Source: Candidatus Woesearchaeota archaeon (lineage in GTDB: Archaea; Nanobdellota; Nanobdellia; Woesearchaeales; WJIZ01). From it: a stretch of DNA of 30,091 nucleotides. Of this stretch, positions 6,690-14,306 are shown piece after piece. The translations under genes were made by a program, and so were the position numbers. Under the pieces are notes generated by a model, which was given only the letters and a program-made list of their open reading frames with translations, ran no database searches and was not told where the DNA came from. How positions within the stretch are numbered: position 1 is the first letter of the stretch; each line of letters begins with the position of its first letter. The stretch spans positions 1 through 30,091 of the forward strand of contig JAGVXW010000010.1 of NCBI GenBank assembly GCA_018303575.1, read 5' to 3'.

Positions 6690-8729
6690 ATGAAGCAACT
6701 GATAGGATTCCTGATGCTTGCGCTCTTGATTGCGGGCTGCGCGACCGTGCCTGATTATCGTGATGACCGCATTCCGGCCGAAGACGGCCTGAAGAAGTTC
6801 TCTTCTGCGGCCGAGCTGAAGGCCTTCCTGAAAGAGAACCAGGCCACAGCGCCATCGTATTATCGCGGCGGCATGATGCTCGCGGTGGCGGAAGCCGCGC
6901 CGATGGGAGCAAAGGACGCTGCGGGAGGCGCAGCTGACTATTCCCAGACCAATGTCCAGGTCGCGGGAGTGGATGAGGCGGATTTCGTCAAGAATGACGG
7001 CAAGTATATCTACACGCTCGCTGACAATGTCCTTGTGATTGTTGACGCTTTCCCCGCTGATGATGCTGAAGTGCTGTCGAAAACCGTTATGGATGGTTCT
7101 CCCACGAGCCTCTTCCTCAACGATGATAAGGTGGTTGTTTTCACGCTGGTGGACAAGGAATCCTATGTGATCCCGCAATATGGCATCATCCCCGAACCCA
7201 GATATGAGCAAGTGACGAAAGCGCTCATCTACGATGTTTCTGATAGGGAGGACCCGGAATTGGAGCAGGAGATTGAGGTTACAGGCCAGTATCGCGAGGC
7301 GCGGATGATTGGCGACATCGTATATGTCATCGCGCAGGAGCCGGTCTATTACTATAACAACATCCTGCCCATGCCGGTCGTGAAGGCGGAGATCGGAATC
7401 ATCAGACCCGATATCTATTACATCGACAACCCCGAAGAGAGCTACGTGTTCCACACGGTCGCCGGGATTGATGTCAACACTGGAGAAGTGGACGCGCAGA
7501 CCCTGATGCTGGGATGGTCGAACGTAATCTATGTGTCCAAGGACAACCTCTACATCGCCTATCGGAGGAACCTTCCTTACAAGGATTACAGCCAGGAGCG
7601 CTTCGATGAGGCCGTGAAGCCATTGCTTCCTGCTGACGTGCGCGCCAAGGTGGAAGCCGCGGACAATTGGGATGAGGTTTCCGAGGCGCTGGATGAGATG
7701 TATGCGTCGATGTCCGAGTCGGAGCAGGAAGCGTTCGTCAAGCGCGCCCAGGCCGCCCTGGACGATTTTGACAGGCGGAAGGATATCGAGCAGAGCAAAA
7801 CTGTGATCCAGAAAGTGGAGCTGGACAACGGCAGGATCAAGCCGCGAGGCCAGGGTCAGGTGCCCGGCACTTTGCTGAACCAGTTTTCCATGGATGAGTT
7901 CGAGGGCAACTTGCGCGTCGCAACCACAACCCAGCTCTGGAGGACAGGAGAATCGTTCAACAATGTGTACGTCCTCGACAGCGACATGGATGTCATCGGC
8001 GCGCTGGAGAACCTGGCCGAGGATGAGCGTATCTACGCCTCGAGATTCATCGGCGAGCGGCTCTATCTTGTGACGTTCAAGAGGATTGATCCTCTCTTTG
8101 TCATCTCGCTTGAGGATCCCAGCGATCCTGAAGTGCTCGGAAAGCTGAAGATTCCCGGCTATTCTGATTACTTGCATCCCCTGGATGAAACGCATCTCAT
8201 CGGCGTTGGCAAGGAGACCAAGGACAACGAATGGGGCGGGGTTTCCACGCAAGGCGTGAAGGTGGCTGTCTTTGACGTCTCTGACGTTGAGAACCCTACG
8301 CAGGTGGACAGCATCGAAATTGGAAGGGCTGGCTCGGATTCCGCAGCGCTCTACGACCACAAGGCCTTCCTCTACGATCCCAATCGCGACCTGCTCGTGT
8401 TGCCGGTAAGGGAAGTGCTTGACACCCCAGACTTCGACGGGAAGAGGGGCTACTATCAGCAGGAAGTCTGGCAGGGCGCGTACGTGCTGAACGTCGATGA
8501 GGACGGCATCTCGGTGAAGGGCAAGGTGCAGCACTTCAAGGGCCAGGAGGACACGTATCTGTGGTGGGGCTCTCCGCATGAGATCACGAGGAGCATCTAC
8601 ATGGATGACGTGCTCTACACGCTCTCCTCGCGGAAGATCCAGATGAATGATCTAGATACGCTGGAGAAGGTGAATGAAGTGGCCCTGCCGTACAGCACCG
8701 AGCCCATGCCCGTCTATTACATAGAGTAG
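6690..8729 (+). CDS. Secreted beta-propeller lipoprotein (PF09826 type)
   Basis: The N-terminus MKQLIGFLMLALLIAGC is a lipoprotein signal with lipobox LIAGC, giving lipidated C17 and an extracellular membrane-anchored product of 679 residues. The stretch TNVQVAGVDEADFVKNDGKY is the hallmark of the archaeal and bacterial secreted C-terminal beta-propeller family (COG4880). Repeated strand motifs such as DNVLVIVDAF, ALIYDVSDREDPELE, LFVISLEDPSDPEVLGKL and VKVAVFDVSDVENPTQVDS mark the blades. An acidic helical insertion lies near 305-375. An ATG at 6672 would add six residues, but 6690 has GGTGAT in front and gives a classical signal. The biochemical role of the family is not established; surface protein binding or folding is a guess. 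Confidence 0.88.
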   Translation: MKQLIGFLMLALLIAGCATVPDYRDDRIPAEDGLKKFSSAAELKAFLKENQATAPSYYRGGMMLAVAEAAPMGAKDAAGGAADYSQTNVQVAGVDEADFVKNDGKYIYTLADNVLVIVDAFPADDAEVLSKTVMDGSPTSLFLNDDKVVVFTLVDKESYVIPQYGIIPEPRYEQVTKALIYDVSDREDPELEQEIEVTGQYREARMIGDIVYVIAQEPVYYYNNILPMPVVKAEIGIIRPDIYYIDNPEESYVFHTVAGIDVNTGEVDAQTLMLGWSNVIYVSKDNLYIAYRRNLPYKDYSQERFDEAVKPLLPADVRAKVEAADNWDEVSEALDEMYASMSESEQEAFVKRAQAALDDFDRRKDIEQSKTVIQKVELDNGRIKPRGQGQVPGTLLNQFSMDEFEGNLRVATTTQLWRTGESFNNVYVLDSDMDVIGALENLAEDERIYASRFIGERLYLVTFKRIDPLFVISLEDPSDPEVLGKLKIPGYSDYLHPLDETHLIGVGKETKDNEWGGVSTQGVKVAVFDVSDVENPTQVDSIEIGRAGSDSAALYDHKAFLYDPNRDLLVLPVREVLDTPDFDGKRGYYQQEVWQGAYVLNVDEDGISVKGKVQHFKGQEDTYLWWGSPHEITRSIYMDDVLYTLSSRKIQMNDLDTLEKVNEVALPYSTEPMPVYYIE

Positions 8730-8738
8730 GCCACAACG

Positions 8739-8746
8739 TTTATAAG
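8739..8746 (+). promoter_or_regulatory. TATA box of the thioredoxin-reductase-like gene
   Basis: TTTATAAG, centred 27 nt before the ATG at 8770; leaderless. Confidence 0.75.
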
Positions 8747-8769
8747 GCCTCTTTCCTTCTTTTTCTTCT

Positions 8770-9693
8770 ATGGAAAAAACCTATGACGTGATCATTATCG
8801 GCGGCGGGGTCTCGGGCTTCGCAGCAGCCATGTATGCAGGCAGGTTCGAGCTGAAAACTCTTGTGATCGGGGACACTCTTGGTGGAGTGATCATCACGAC
8901 GAATGAAGTGGCCAATTACCCTGGCTTCAAGATGGTGACTGGCATCGAACTGGCGGACAAGATCCGGGAGCATGCGCTTGAGTACAAGGTGGATGTTGAC
9001 ACCGCCTTCACCACCAAGTGTGAGAAAACAAAGGAAGGCTTCAAAGTCTCTACGTCTGAAAAATCCTATCTGGGAAAGACGGTGATCCTCGCCACAGGCA
9101 CGAAGTGGAGGAAGCTCAAGGTGCCGGGAGAGGAGGATTTTGCGAACAAGGGTGTGCATTACTGCGCGCTCTGCGACGGCGCCTTCTACAAGGACAAGGT
9201 TGTCGCGCTGGTCGGCGGCTCTGACTCCGCCGCGAAGGATGCCCTCGTGCTGACACAGTATGCGAAAAAAGTCTTCATCATCTACCGGGGCAAACAGATC
9301 CATCCCGAGCCCATCAATCTCCGAAGGGTGGAGCAGAATAAGAAGATAGAAGTGATAAATGAGACGAACGTGAAGGAGATCAAAGGTGAGAAATTCGTCA
9401 ATAAGCTCATCCTCGACAAGCCCTACAAGGGCTCCGAGGAGTTTGCGGTTGATGCGGTGTTCATCGCCATCGGCCATGAGCCGCTCAACGAGCTCGCGAA
9501 GCAGCTGGGCGTGAAGCTCAACGGGAAAGGCGAGATCATCATCGACCGGCACGGCTTCACGAACGTAGAAGGAGTATATGCGGCCGGCGATATCGTGAAC
9601 ACGGAGTTCAAGCAGGCGATCACCGGCGTGGCTGAGGGCGTCACGGCTTCCTTTAACGCATACAACCATCTCCAGAAGCAAAAGGAAAAGTAA
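8770..9693 (+). CDS. trxB: Thioredoxin-disulfide reductase-like flavoprotein
   Basis: FAD-dependent dithiol reductase, 307 residues as usual. The FAD-binding Rossmann motif is IIGGGVSGFAAAMYAGRF, the redox pair is C132-A-L-C135-D, and the C-terminal FAD motif is VYAAGDIVN. The second nucleotide-binding domain has VALVGGSDSAAKDAL, but the NADPH-phosphate motif HRRxxxR is replaced by IYRGKQIHPEP. NADPH use is therefore doubtful, as known for the Thermoplasma enzyme that also lacks it. NADH, F420H2 or a ferredoxin-linked donor are possible. It has its own TATA box and no operon partner; no thioredoxin gene lies in the window. Confidence 0.9.
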   Translation: MEKTYDVIIIGGGVSGFAAAMYAGRFELKTLVIGDTLGGVIITTNEVANYPGFKMVTGIELADKIREHALEYKVDVDTAFTTKCEKTKEGFKVSTSEKSYLGKTVILATGTKWRKLKVPGEEDFANKGVHYCALCDGAFYKDKVVALVGGSDSAAKDALVLTQYAKKVFIIYRGKQIHPEPINLRRVEQNKKIEVINETNVKEIKGEKFVNKLILDKPYKGSEEFAVDAVFIAIGHEPLNELAKQLGVKLNGKGEIIIDRHGFTNVEGVYAAGDIVNTEFKQAITGVAEGVTASFNAYNHLQKQKEK

Positions 9694-9699
9694 GAGAGA

Positions 9700-10596
9700 T
9701 TAGATAGTCACCACCTCTTTAGTCATGATTTCTCTCTTCAGCCCACGGAACCGGATGGAATGGATACTTATCCCAAAAAAGTTAGGGTCGACAGGCCTGT
9801 ATCCCGGCCGAACTCCGTTAAGTTCAATCCATTTTTCTCCATCATTCGTTTTACACATATACTCCCAGCTAATATAAGCTTGGCGAACGTAAGGTCTTTT
9901 CTCATCTATGTGATCTAATAATCCCTCCCTCGTGGAGTCTAAGCTGTATCCAAAACCAATTGAATGGAATCCTGTCCGCAAAAGAAAGGGAACAAGATCC
10001 ATACCGGCCGAGCCATTAAAAAGTTGAGCTTGGAAGAGGCGAGCGATCTGGGGGTATTTTGGTAAATCAGATAAGGATATATGGGCGCCACAAACCCCCA
10101 GCGACAAGCCCTCCCTTTTGAGACGTTTCACTTGGGCGGGGGTGAGGGTGTATTCCAACCCTTCCTCCGCCAATTTTACCGCTCTAATTGGGTTTTTTAG
10201 GATAGGTGAATGCGGTAAAAGTATGGGATATTTACCAGCATTATAAAGTACCGCTTCCAGAGTAAAGTGACCGACATGTTTCCAAGTACGATCAGAGACT
10301 TTGCCGGGTAGCGCCCCTTCTCCTAGCAGTTGTTCAGCGGACTCGCAACCCTCGTAAAATTTCGCACCCCATTCTCCTTGAGGCAGCAAGTTATACAGGT
10401 GCACTTTGGAAGAAGGTTCTGCCTCCAAAGTATCTTGAGGGATGTCTTCCTTGATTTTCAACGCTAGAGACTCAGCAAACGAAACAACCCGGTAGCCCTC
10501 GCGATCTAATGTATCCAGGCAATGATCAAAATCACCACCGTAAACAATAACGCTGTTCTTCCCATCGGGAACGACCTGCACGTCCGCGGTTTTCAT
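9700..10596 (-). CDS. Unrecognised protein
   Basis: I do not recognise this 298-residue soluble protein. The ATG at 10596 was chosen because a TATA-like CATATATG lies 26 nt upstream on this strand; the open frame extends further but would run through that promoter. No signal peptide or membrane segment is seen. Notable stretches are VIVYGGDFDHCLDTLDREGY near the N-terminus, SLGVCGAHISLSDLPKYPQI in the middle, FLLRTGFHSIGFGYSLD, and a tail rich in aromatics and arginine. It has several histidines and cysteines but no clear metal motif. It is divergent from the Lrp regulator at 10695, which could control it. Confidence 0.7.
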   Translation of the reverse strand: MKTADVQVVPDGKNSVIVYGGDFDHCLDTLDREGYRVVSFAESLALKIKEDIPQDTLEAEPSSKVHLYNLLPQGEWGAKFYEGCESAEQLLGEGALPGKVSDRTWKHVGHFTLEAVLYNAGKYPILLPHSPILKNPIRAVKLAEEGLEYTLTPAQVKRLKREGLSLGVCGAHISLSDLPKYPQIARLFQAQLFNGSAGMDLVPFLLRTGFHSIGFGYSLDSTREGLLDHIDEKRPYVRQAYISWEYMCKTNDGEKWIELNGVRPGYRPVDPNFFGISIHSIRFRGLKREIMTKEVVTI

Positions 10597-10618
10597 AACT
10601 AAACAGGAATGACTATGA

Positions 10619-10626
10619 CATATATG
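10619..10626 (-). promoter_or_regulatory. TATA-like box of the minus-strand unknown gene
   Basis: CATATATG, centred about 26 nt before the ATG at 10596 on the minus strand. Confidence 0.5.
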
Positions 10627-10661
10627 AATATTTTTACTTATTTTTTCATGATTACCGATAA

Positions 10662-10674
10662 TTTTAAATATAAA
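10662..10674 (+). promoter_or_regulatory. TATA box of the double Lrp regulator gene
   Basis: TTTTAAATATAAA. Spacing of 26-28 nt fits the ATG at 10695 better than the ATG at 10686, which would be only about 18 nt away. Confidence 0.65.
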
Positions 10675-10694
10675 CAGCAATTAATATGAATATT

Positions 10695-11675
10695 ATGAAG
10701 CTCGACAAGAAAGACAGGCGCATCCTCTACGAGCTCGACAGGGACGCCCGGCAGCCGCTCGCGGTAATCGCCAGGAAAGTGGGATTGAGCAGGGAGAGTA
10801 TTCTCTACCGCGTCCGCCAGTATCTCAAGGAAGGCTTGCTCAGAGGGTATCTTACGGTTGTTGACATGGCCAAGCTCGGCTTTGTCCATTATAAGGTGTT
10901 CATCAGATTGCAGAACCTCTCCCAGGACGCGGAAAAGGAGCTGGTGCAGTGGCTGTGCGCGAATCCTTTCGTGACCTGGGTGTCGAGCTGCGATGGAGCT
11001 TATTCATTGATTATCGCAGTAAAAGCGAGAAGCGTCGTGGAGCTCAAAGTCATCCTGAGGGAAATCAACAACCGGTATTGGAAGCACTTCAAGGACCAGC
11101 ACATCACGACCATCGTGAATGCCCGCCATTACCCTCGCAAGTATCTGGTAGGCGCAAAAGAAAGCCGAGAAGTGGGATGGGGCGGGAGCGCTGGAGCGGC
11201 AAAGCTCGACGAGTCAGACCTCGCTATCCTCGACGAGCTCTGCAGGAATACGCGTGCCACGGCTGTAGAAATCGCCGCCCTCATCAAGCGGTCTCCTGAC
11301 CTTGTGCTCCAGCGCATGCGGAGCCTGGAGAAGCAGAAAGTCATCCAGTACTATACGCTCTGGCCTGACGTGAATAAGCTGATAGGCGCTTATTACAAAG
11401 TCCTCGTTAAGCTTCACAATATGAATGACGCGAAGGAAAGAGAAATTCAAACTTATTGTAGCCAGCAGCCGCATATTGTGTATATCGTCGGCTCGCTGGG
11501 AGACTGGCAACTGGAACTGGATATAGAAGCGCAGGATATCGCTGCCCTGCGTGAAGTGATCAGGGAGTTTACCGCCAAATTCTCTGAAGTAACCTCAGAC
11601 TACACGGTTTTGAGTGTCTACAACGAGCATAAATTCAGGTTCTTCGAGAAGGCGATATTCTCACAAAAGGCCTGA
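10695..11675 (+). CDS. Tandem-duplicated Lrp/AsnC-family regulator
   Basis: The 326-residue protein contains the Lrp/AsnC unit twice. The first winged helix-turn-helix (about 3-45) reads LDKKDRRILYELDRDARQPL...IARKVGLSRESILYRVRQY, followed by a RAM-like alpha/beta domain (about 60-140). The second begins LDESDLAILDELCRNTRATA...VEIAALIKRSPDLVLQRM and has its own RAM-like part (about 225-310). A short glycine-rich linker separates the halves. Usual Lrp proteins are about 150 residues and dimerise, so this chain may act as a built-in dimer. It is divergent from the unknown gene at 9700-10596 and probably binds the shared 90-bp region. The ligand is unknown. Confidence 0.88.
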   Translation: MKLDKKDRRILYELDRDARQPLAVIARKVGLSRESILYRVRQYLKEGLLRGYLTVVDMAKLGFVHYKVFIRLQNLSQDAEKELVQWLCANPFVTWVSSCDGAYSLIIAVKARSVVELKVILREINNRYWKHFKDQHITTIVNARHYPRKYLVGAKESREVGWGGSAGAAKLDESDLAILDELCRNTRATAVEIAALIKRSPDLVLQRMRSLEKQKVIQYYTLWPDVNKLIGAYYKVLVKLHNMNDAKEREIQTYCSQQPHIVYIVGSLGDWQLELDIEAQDIAALREVIREFTAKFSEVTSDYTVLSVYNEHKFRFFEKAIFSQKA

Positions 11676-11712
11676 ACCAAACCTTTTTCTACTCTTACAG
11701 CTTCCTCCGTTT

Positions 11713-12291
11713 ATGGACATCTATGAGCCCCGGGAAGATTCCTTCCTCCTCGAAAGATGGGCGAAGAAGCTCGCCAAGGGAAGATGCCTTGATATGGGCT
11801 GCGGCTCCGGCATCCAGTCGAAGGCGGCTCTGAAAAATTGCAGTGAAGTCATCGGCGTCGACATCAATCCAACTGCGGTTACGTTTTGCCGAAAACACGT
11901 ACCCGGTGGAAAGTTCTATGTTTCTGACCTCTTCTCCTATTTTGATGAGCAGGAGGAGAAACGGAAGTTTGACACGATCATCTTCAACGCGCCCTACTTG
12001 CCGAATGAAGGCCCGGAAGACGCGGCGTTGGACGGCGGAAGGGAAGGATACGAGATAACAGCAAGATTCCTGAAGGAAGCGGCAAGATATTTGGCTCCCG
12101 AAGACCCAAAACCCGGTTTTGGGGATTCCGAACGTAGTAAGGAAGGGCAGATCCTCCTGATGTTCTCTTCTCTTACCGGAAAAGGGAAGATAGAAAAAGA
12201 AATCAAGAAAAACAAGATGAGGTTTGAAGAGCTCGAAAGGAAGCACATCTTCTTCGAGGACATCTTCTGCTGCAGGGTCACATGGAACTGA
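11713..12291 (+). CDS. HemK/Mtq2-like class I SAM methyltransferase
   Basis: The 192-residue protein starts at ATG 11713 with YEPREDSFLLER, the signature of archaeal and eukaryotic Mtq2-type enzymes that methylate the GGQ glutamine of release factor aRF1/eRF1. The SAM motif is CLDMGCGSG (26-33), motif II VIGVD (46-50), and the catalytic NPPY motif appears as NAPY (92-95). Family members act with Trm112. Residues 130-144 form an insertion (EDPKPGFGDSERSKE) just where homologues read about 'LKPGG', and the DNA there is palindromic. Its stop overlaps the kinase start by ten bases. NAPY instead of NPPY leaves the exact substrate open. Confidence 0.8.
   Translation: MDIYEPREDSFLLERWAKKLAKGRCLDMGCGSGIQSKAALKNCSEVIGVDINPTAVTFCRKHVPGGKFYVSDLFSYFDEQEEKRKFDTIIFNAPYLPNEGPEDAALDGGREGYEITARFLKEAARYLAPEDPKPGFGDSERSKEGQILLMFSSLTGKGKIEKEIKKNKMRFEELERKHIFFEDIFCCRVTWN
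12105..12123. repeat. Perfect 9-bp palindrome inside the methyltransferase gene
   Basis: CCCAAAACC (12105-12113), one central base, GGTTTTGGG (12115-12123). It is followed by CGAACGTAGTAAG, which resembles CGAACGCAGTGAG at 750-762. It encodes part of the insertion at residues 130-144. Confidence 0.7.
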
Positions 12292-12977
12292 AACCATTCG
12301 CAAAAGGGAAGCGGGGGCTGGTCTCCCTTGCCAGATACCGAGGAAAAACAATTGTGGTAAAGATAAAGAATCCAAACGCTACGATTGACCGGCTGGCGAA
12401 TGAGGCGGAGATGCTGAGGAAGGTGAACAGGAAGGGCATCAGCCCGAGATTCTATTTCTTCAAGGAGGGGAAACTCGGGATGGAATATCTGAAAGGCATG
12501 GCATTCGAGTCATACGTTAGGAAAGAGGGCAAGAAAAGAATCCAAGATTCCATACGCGATCTTCTGAAACAAATGCATACACTCGATACGCTTGGGATCG
12601 TCAAGGAGGAGATGCACCATCCCGTCAAGCATATCCTGATGAAAGGCCACCGCCCGGTGCTGATCGATTTCGAGCGTTCACATTTCTCCGAGAAGCCCCA
12701 TAATGTTCCCCAATTCCTCCAGTATCTTTCAAGCGGCAGGATGGCTCCTGTGTTCGCTTCAAAAGGCCTTGTATTCGGTCGGAAAACGTGTATCCGCGCC
12801 GCGAAGAGATATGCGAGGAAGAGGGATTTCAGCCAGATTCTGAGGGGACTAGGCTTGGTGTGGCCTCATTTTTCTGATAGGCATAATAAAACAACAGGAT
12901 CAGGCCGAGATGCCTCAGCACTACAAAGAGCCCCGACCAGGCGAGCGCAGATTCTATCTTTTCGAAAAGGAAGATGA
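12282..12977 (+). CDS. Small RIO/Bud32-like protein kinase with read-through tail
   Basis: Predicted Ser/Thr kinase of the small archaeal COG2112 type. Seen are the ATP lysine K27 in IVVKIKN, E41 in ANEAEML, the hinge GMEYLKG, a catalytic loop GIVKEEMHHPVKHI (105-118) and the metal motif LIDFERS (D129). The loop lacks a plain H-x-D, as is common in this family. Recognisable sequence ends near DFSQILRGLGL (about 192). The last ~40 residues look random and run 149 bp into the convergent glycosyltransferase gene, so the original stop may have been lost. The start overlaps the methyltransferase stop, indicating co-transcription. The substrate is unknown. Confidence 0.75.
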   Translation: MELKPFAKGKRGLVSLARYRGKTIVVKIKNPNATIDRLANEAEMLRKVNRKGISPRFYFFKEGKLGMEYLKGMAFESYVRKEGKKRIQDSIRDLLKQMHTLDTLGIVKEEMHHPVKHILMKGHRPVLIDFERSHFSEKPHNVPQFLQYLSSGRMAPVFASKGLVFGRKTCIRAAKRYARKRDFSQILRGLGLVWPHFSDRHNKTTGSGRDASALQRAPTRRAQILSFRKGR

Positions 12978-13935
12978 GGGTGGTGAAGAGCACCAGAAGA
13001 TTGGAAACTTCCATCGCATACCAGATTTTCGTCTTCGCGCCGAGTATCGCGAAAAACGGCAAAAGCCAGAGCACGAACTGCGGCGAGAAGACCTTGTTCA
13101 GCAGCAAGAAGAGGAGGAGGACAAGCAAGTTCGTGTTTAGGGGATCCTCCTTTCTTCGATTCCAGCAAATATAAAGATAGAAACAGACAAACAGCACAGC
13201 CGTCGCGACATTGATGAAGCCGGTGCTCAGCCCGAGCCACTGGGAAAAAACTGCCCAGACCGAGTCGGGATTCGGCTCCCGCGCGCCGTGGAAAAAATAG
13301 ATGTAAGCCCAATAAGGAAAATTCTTCAGCATGAAGGGGCCATTGACGACGAGAAACGTCGCGCCGAAAACACATCCAAGCTTTATCCAGTCTTTGAACC
13401 TTCTTTGGAGAAGATACGGAAGGAGGAACAGCGCCGGATACATCTTCGTCGCGAAGCCCAGGGAAAGAAAAATGGTCGCAAGGATATCCCGCCTCTCCTC
13501 AAAAAAATACAGGGCGAGGATGGTGAAGGTAACGGCAATCAGGTCCCAGTTGAAGAAGCTGAACCAGAGCATGCTCGGCGCCAGGGCCCAGAAGAGGAAG
13601 AGCTGCTGCTTTCCTGTTCCTCTTCTCTCGGCTAGCTTCCATAAGTAATGCGTGGAAACGAAGGCAAGGGCGAGGTAGAGGAGATAGTGCAGGAAGAAAT
13701 ACGCGCCCTGCCCGAAGCGCGAGAACACGTACATCGCCATCCCGATGATCACCGGATATTCGACGGGCTTGTCGATGTAGGGGATGCCCGGGGCGCTGGC
13801 CTTCTCGTACCAGGGCATGACATCGTTGTAGCCGATGTTCCAAGGAACAACTCCCTTGAATGCGAGCAGCTTGATGGCGAAACAGAAGGTGACAGCGAGG
13901 AACACGGCGATGAAGAGAAGCGTGCGCTTTTTCAT
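12829..13935 (-). CDS. GT-C type membrane glycosyltransferase (GT87-like)
   Basis: A polytopic membrane protein of 368 residues starting MKKRTLLFIAVFLAVTF, with roughly ten hydrophobic helices. The first outer loop carries YNDVMPWYEKA (D38) followed by GIPYIDKPVEYPVI. This matches the pattern of polyprenol-phosphate-sugar mannosyltransferases of the GT87/DUF2029 class, where an acidic residue in loop 1 is catalytic. A conserved FSFFNWDLIAV and GFATKMYPALFLLPY also fit. It probably transfers sugars outside the cell, in glycolipid or S-layer/surface glycan assembly. The ATG at 13935 lies 25 nt from a TATA box shared with ogt; a start 13 codons upstream would include that box. Confidence 0.82.
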   Translation of the reverse strand: MKKRTLLFIAVFLAVTFCFAIKLLAFKGVVPWNIGYNDVMPWYEKASAPGIPYIDKPVEYPVIIGMAMYVFSRFGQGAYFFLHYLLYLALAFVSTHYLWKLAERRGTGKQQLFLFWALAPSMLWFSFFNWDLIAVTFTILALYFFEERRDILATIFLSLGFATKMYPALFLLPYLLQRRFKDWIKLGCVFGATFLVVNGPFMLKNFPYWAYIYFFHGAREPNPDSVWAVFSQWLGLSTGFINVATAVLFVCFYLYICWNRRKEDPLNTNLLVLLLFLLLNKVFSPQFVLWLLPFFAILGAKTKIWYAMEVSNLLVLFTTLIFLFEKIESALAWSGLFVVLRHLGLILLFYYAYQKNEATPSLVPSESG

Positions 13936-13956
13936 GCGCCTCCCGATCCCGGCAAG

Positions 13957-13964
13957 TATAAAAA
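13957..13964. promoter_or_regulatory. Shared TATA box for two divergent genes
   Basis: Read on plus it is TATAAAAA, centred 25-26 nt before the ogt ATG (13986). Read on minus it is TTTTTATA, centred 25 nt before the glycosyltransferase ATG (13935). Only 50 bp separate the two starts and no second box is seen. Confidence 0.65.
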
Positions 13965-13985
13965 GATAGCGCATTCAGAAAAGGC

Positions 13986-14306
13986 ATGGATTTTGACGAG
14001 AAGGTCTGGGCGCTGTGCAGGCGGATCCCAAGAGGAAAAGTCACGACATACAAGGAGATCGCCCTCGCCCTGGGAACAAAGGCATATAGAAGAGTGGGGC
14101 AAGCCTTGAAGAGAAATCCGGACGCGCCCCATGCCCCATGCCACCGCGTCGTCGCTTCTGACGGCTCGTTGGGCGGCTACTGCGGGAAGATGAACTCCTG
14201 GAAGAAGATTGCATTGCTCAGGAAGGAAGGCGTTGAAGTGAGGAAAGGAAAAATAGAGGAATTCGAAAAAAAGACAGTTATCTCTTTTTCTTCTTCGTCT
14301 TCTTGA
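13986..14306 (+). CDS. ogt: O6-alkylguanine-DNA alkyltransferase, catalytic domain only
   Basis: Suicide repair protein that takes alkyl groups from O6-guanine on its own cysteine. The 106-residue chain is just the DNA-binding/catalytic domain: IPRGKVTTYKEIALALG, then RRVGQALKRNP, then the active-site APCHRVV, and GSLGGYCGK. The N-terminal domain of Ada/Ogt is absent, as in many short archaeal forms. The usual ARAVG reads YRRVG. The last nine codons, serine rich, overlap the end of the tfb gene on the other strand by 29 bp. The transcript should be leaderless from the shared TATA box. Confidence 0.9.
   Translation: MDFDEKVWALCRRIPRGKVTTYKEIALALGTKAYRRVGQALKRNPDAPHAPCHRVVASDGSLGGYCGKMNSWKKIALLRKEGVEVRKGKIEEFEKKTVISFSSSSS

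Noticed and set aside
6651..8579. 642-codon open frame on the minus strand
   Set aside because: It is the antisense of the beta-propeller lipoprotein gene, whose family motifs, signal peptide and promoter are clear; long antisense frames are common in this GC-rich codon usage.
8740..9681. 313-codon minus-strand frame
   Set aside because: Antisense of the intact trxB-like gene; the translation has no recognisable motif and no promoter.
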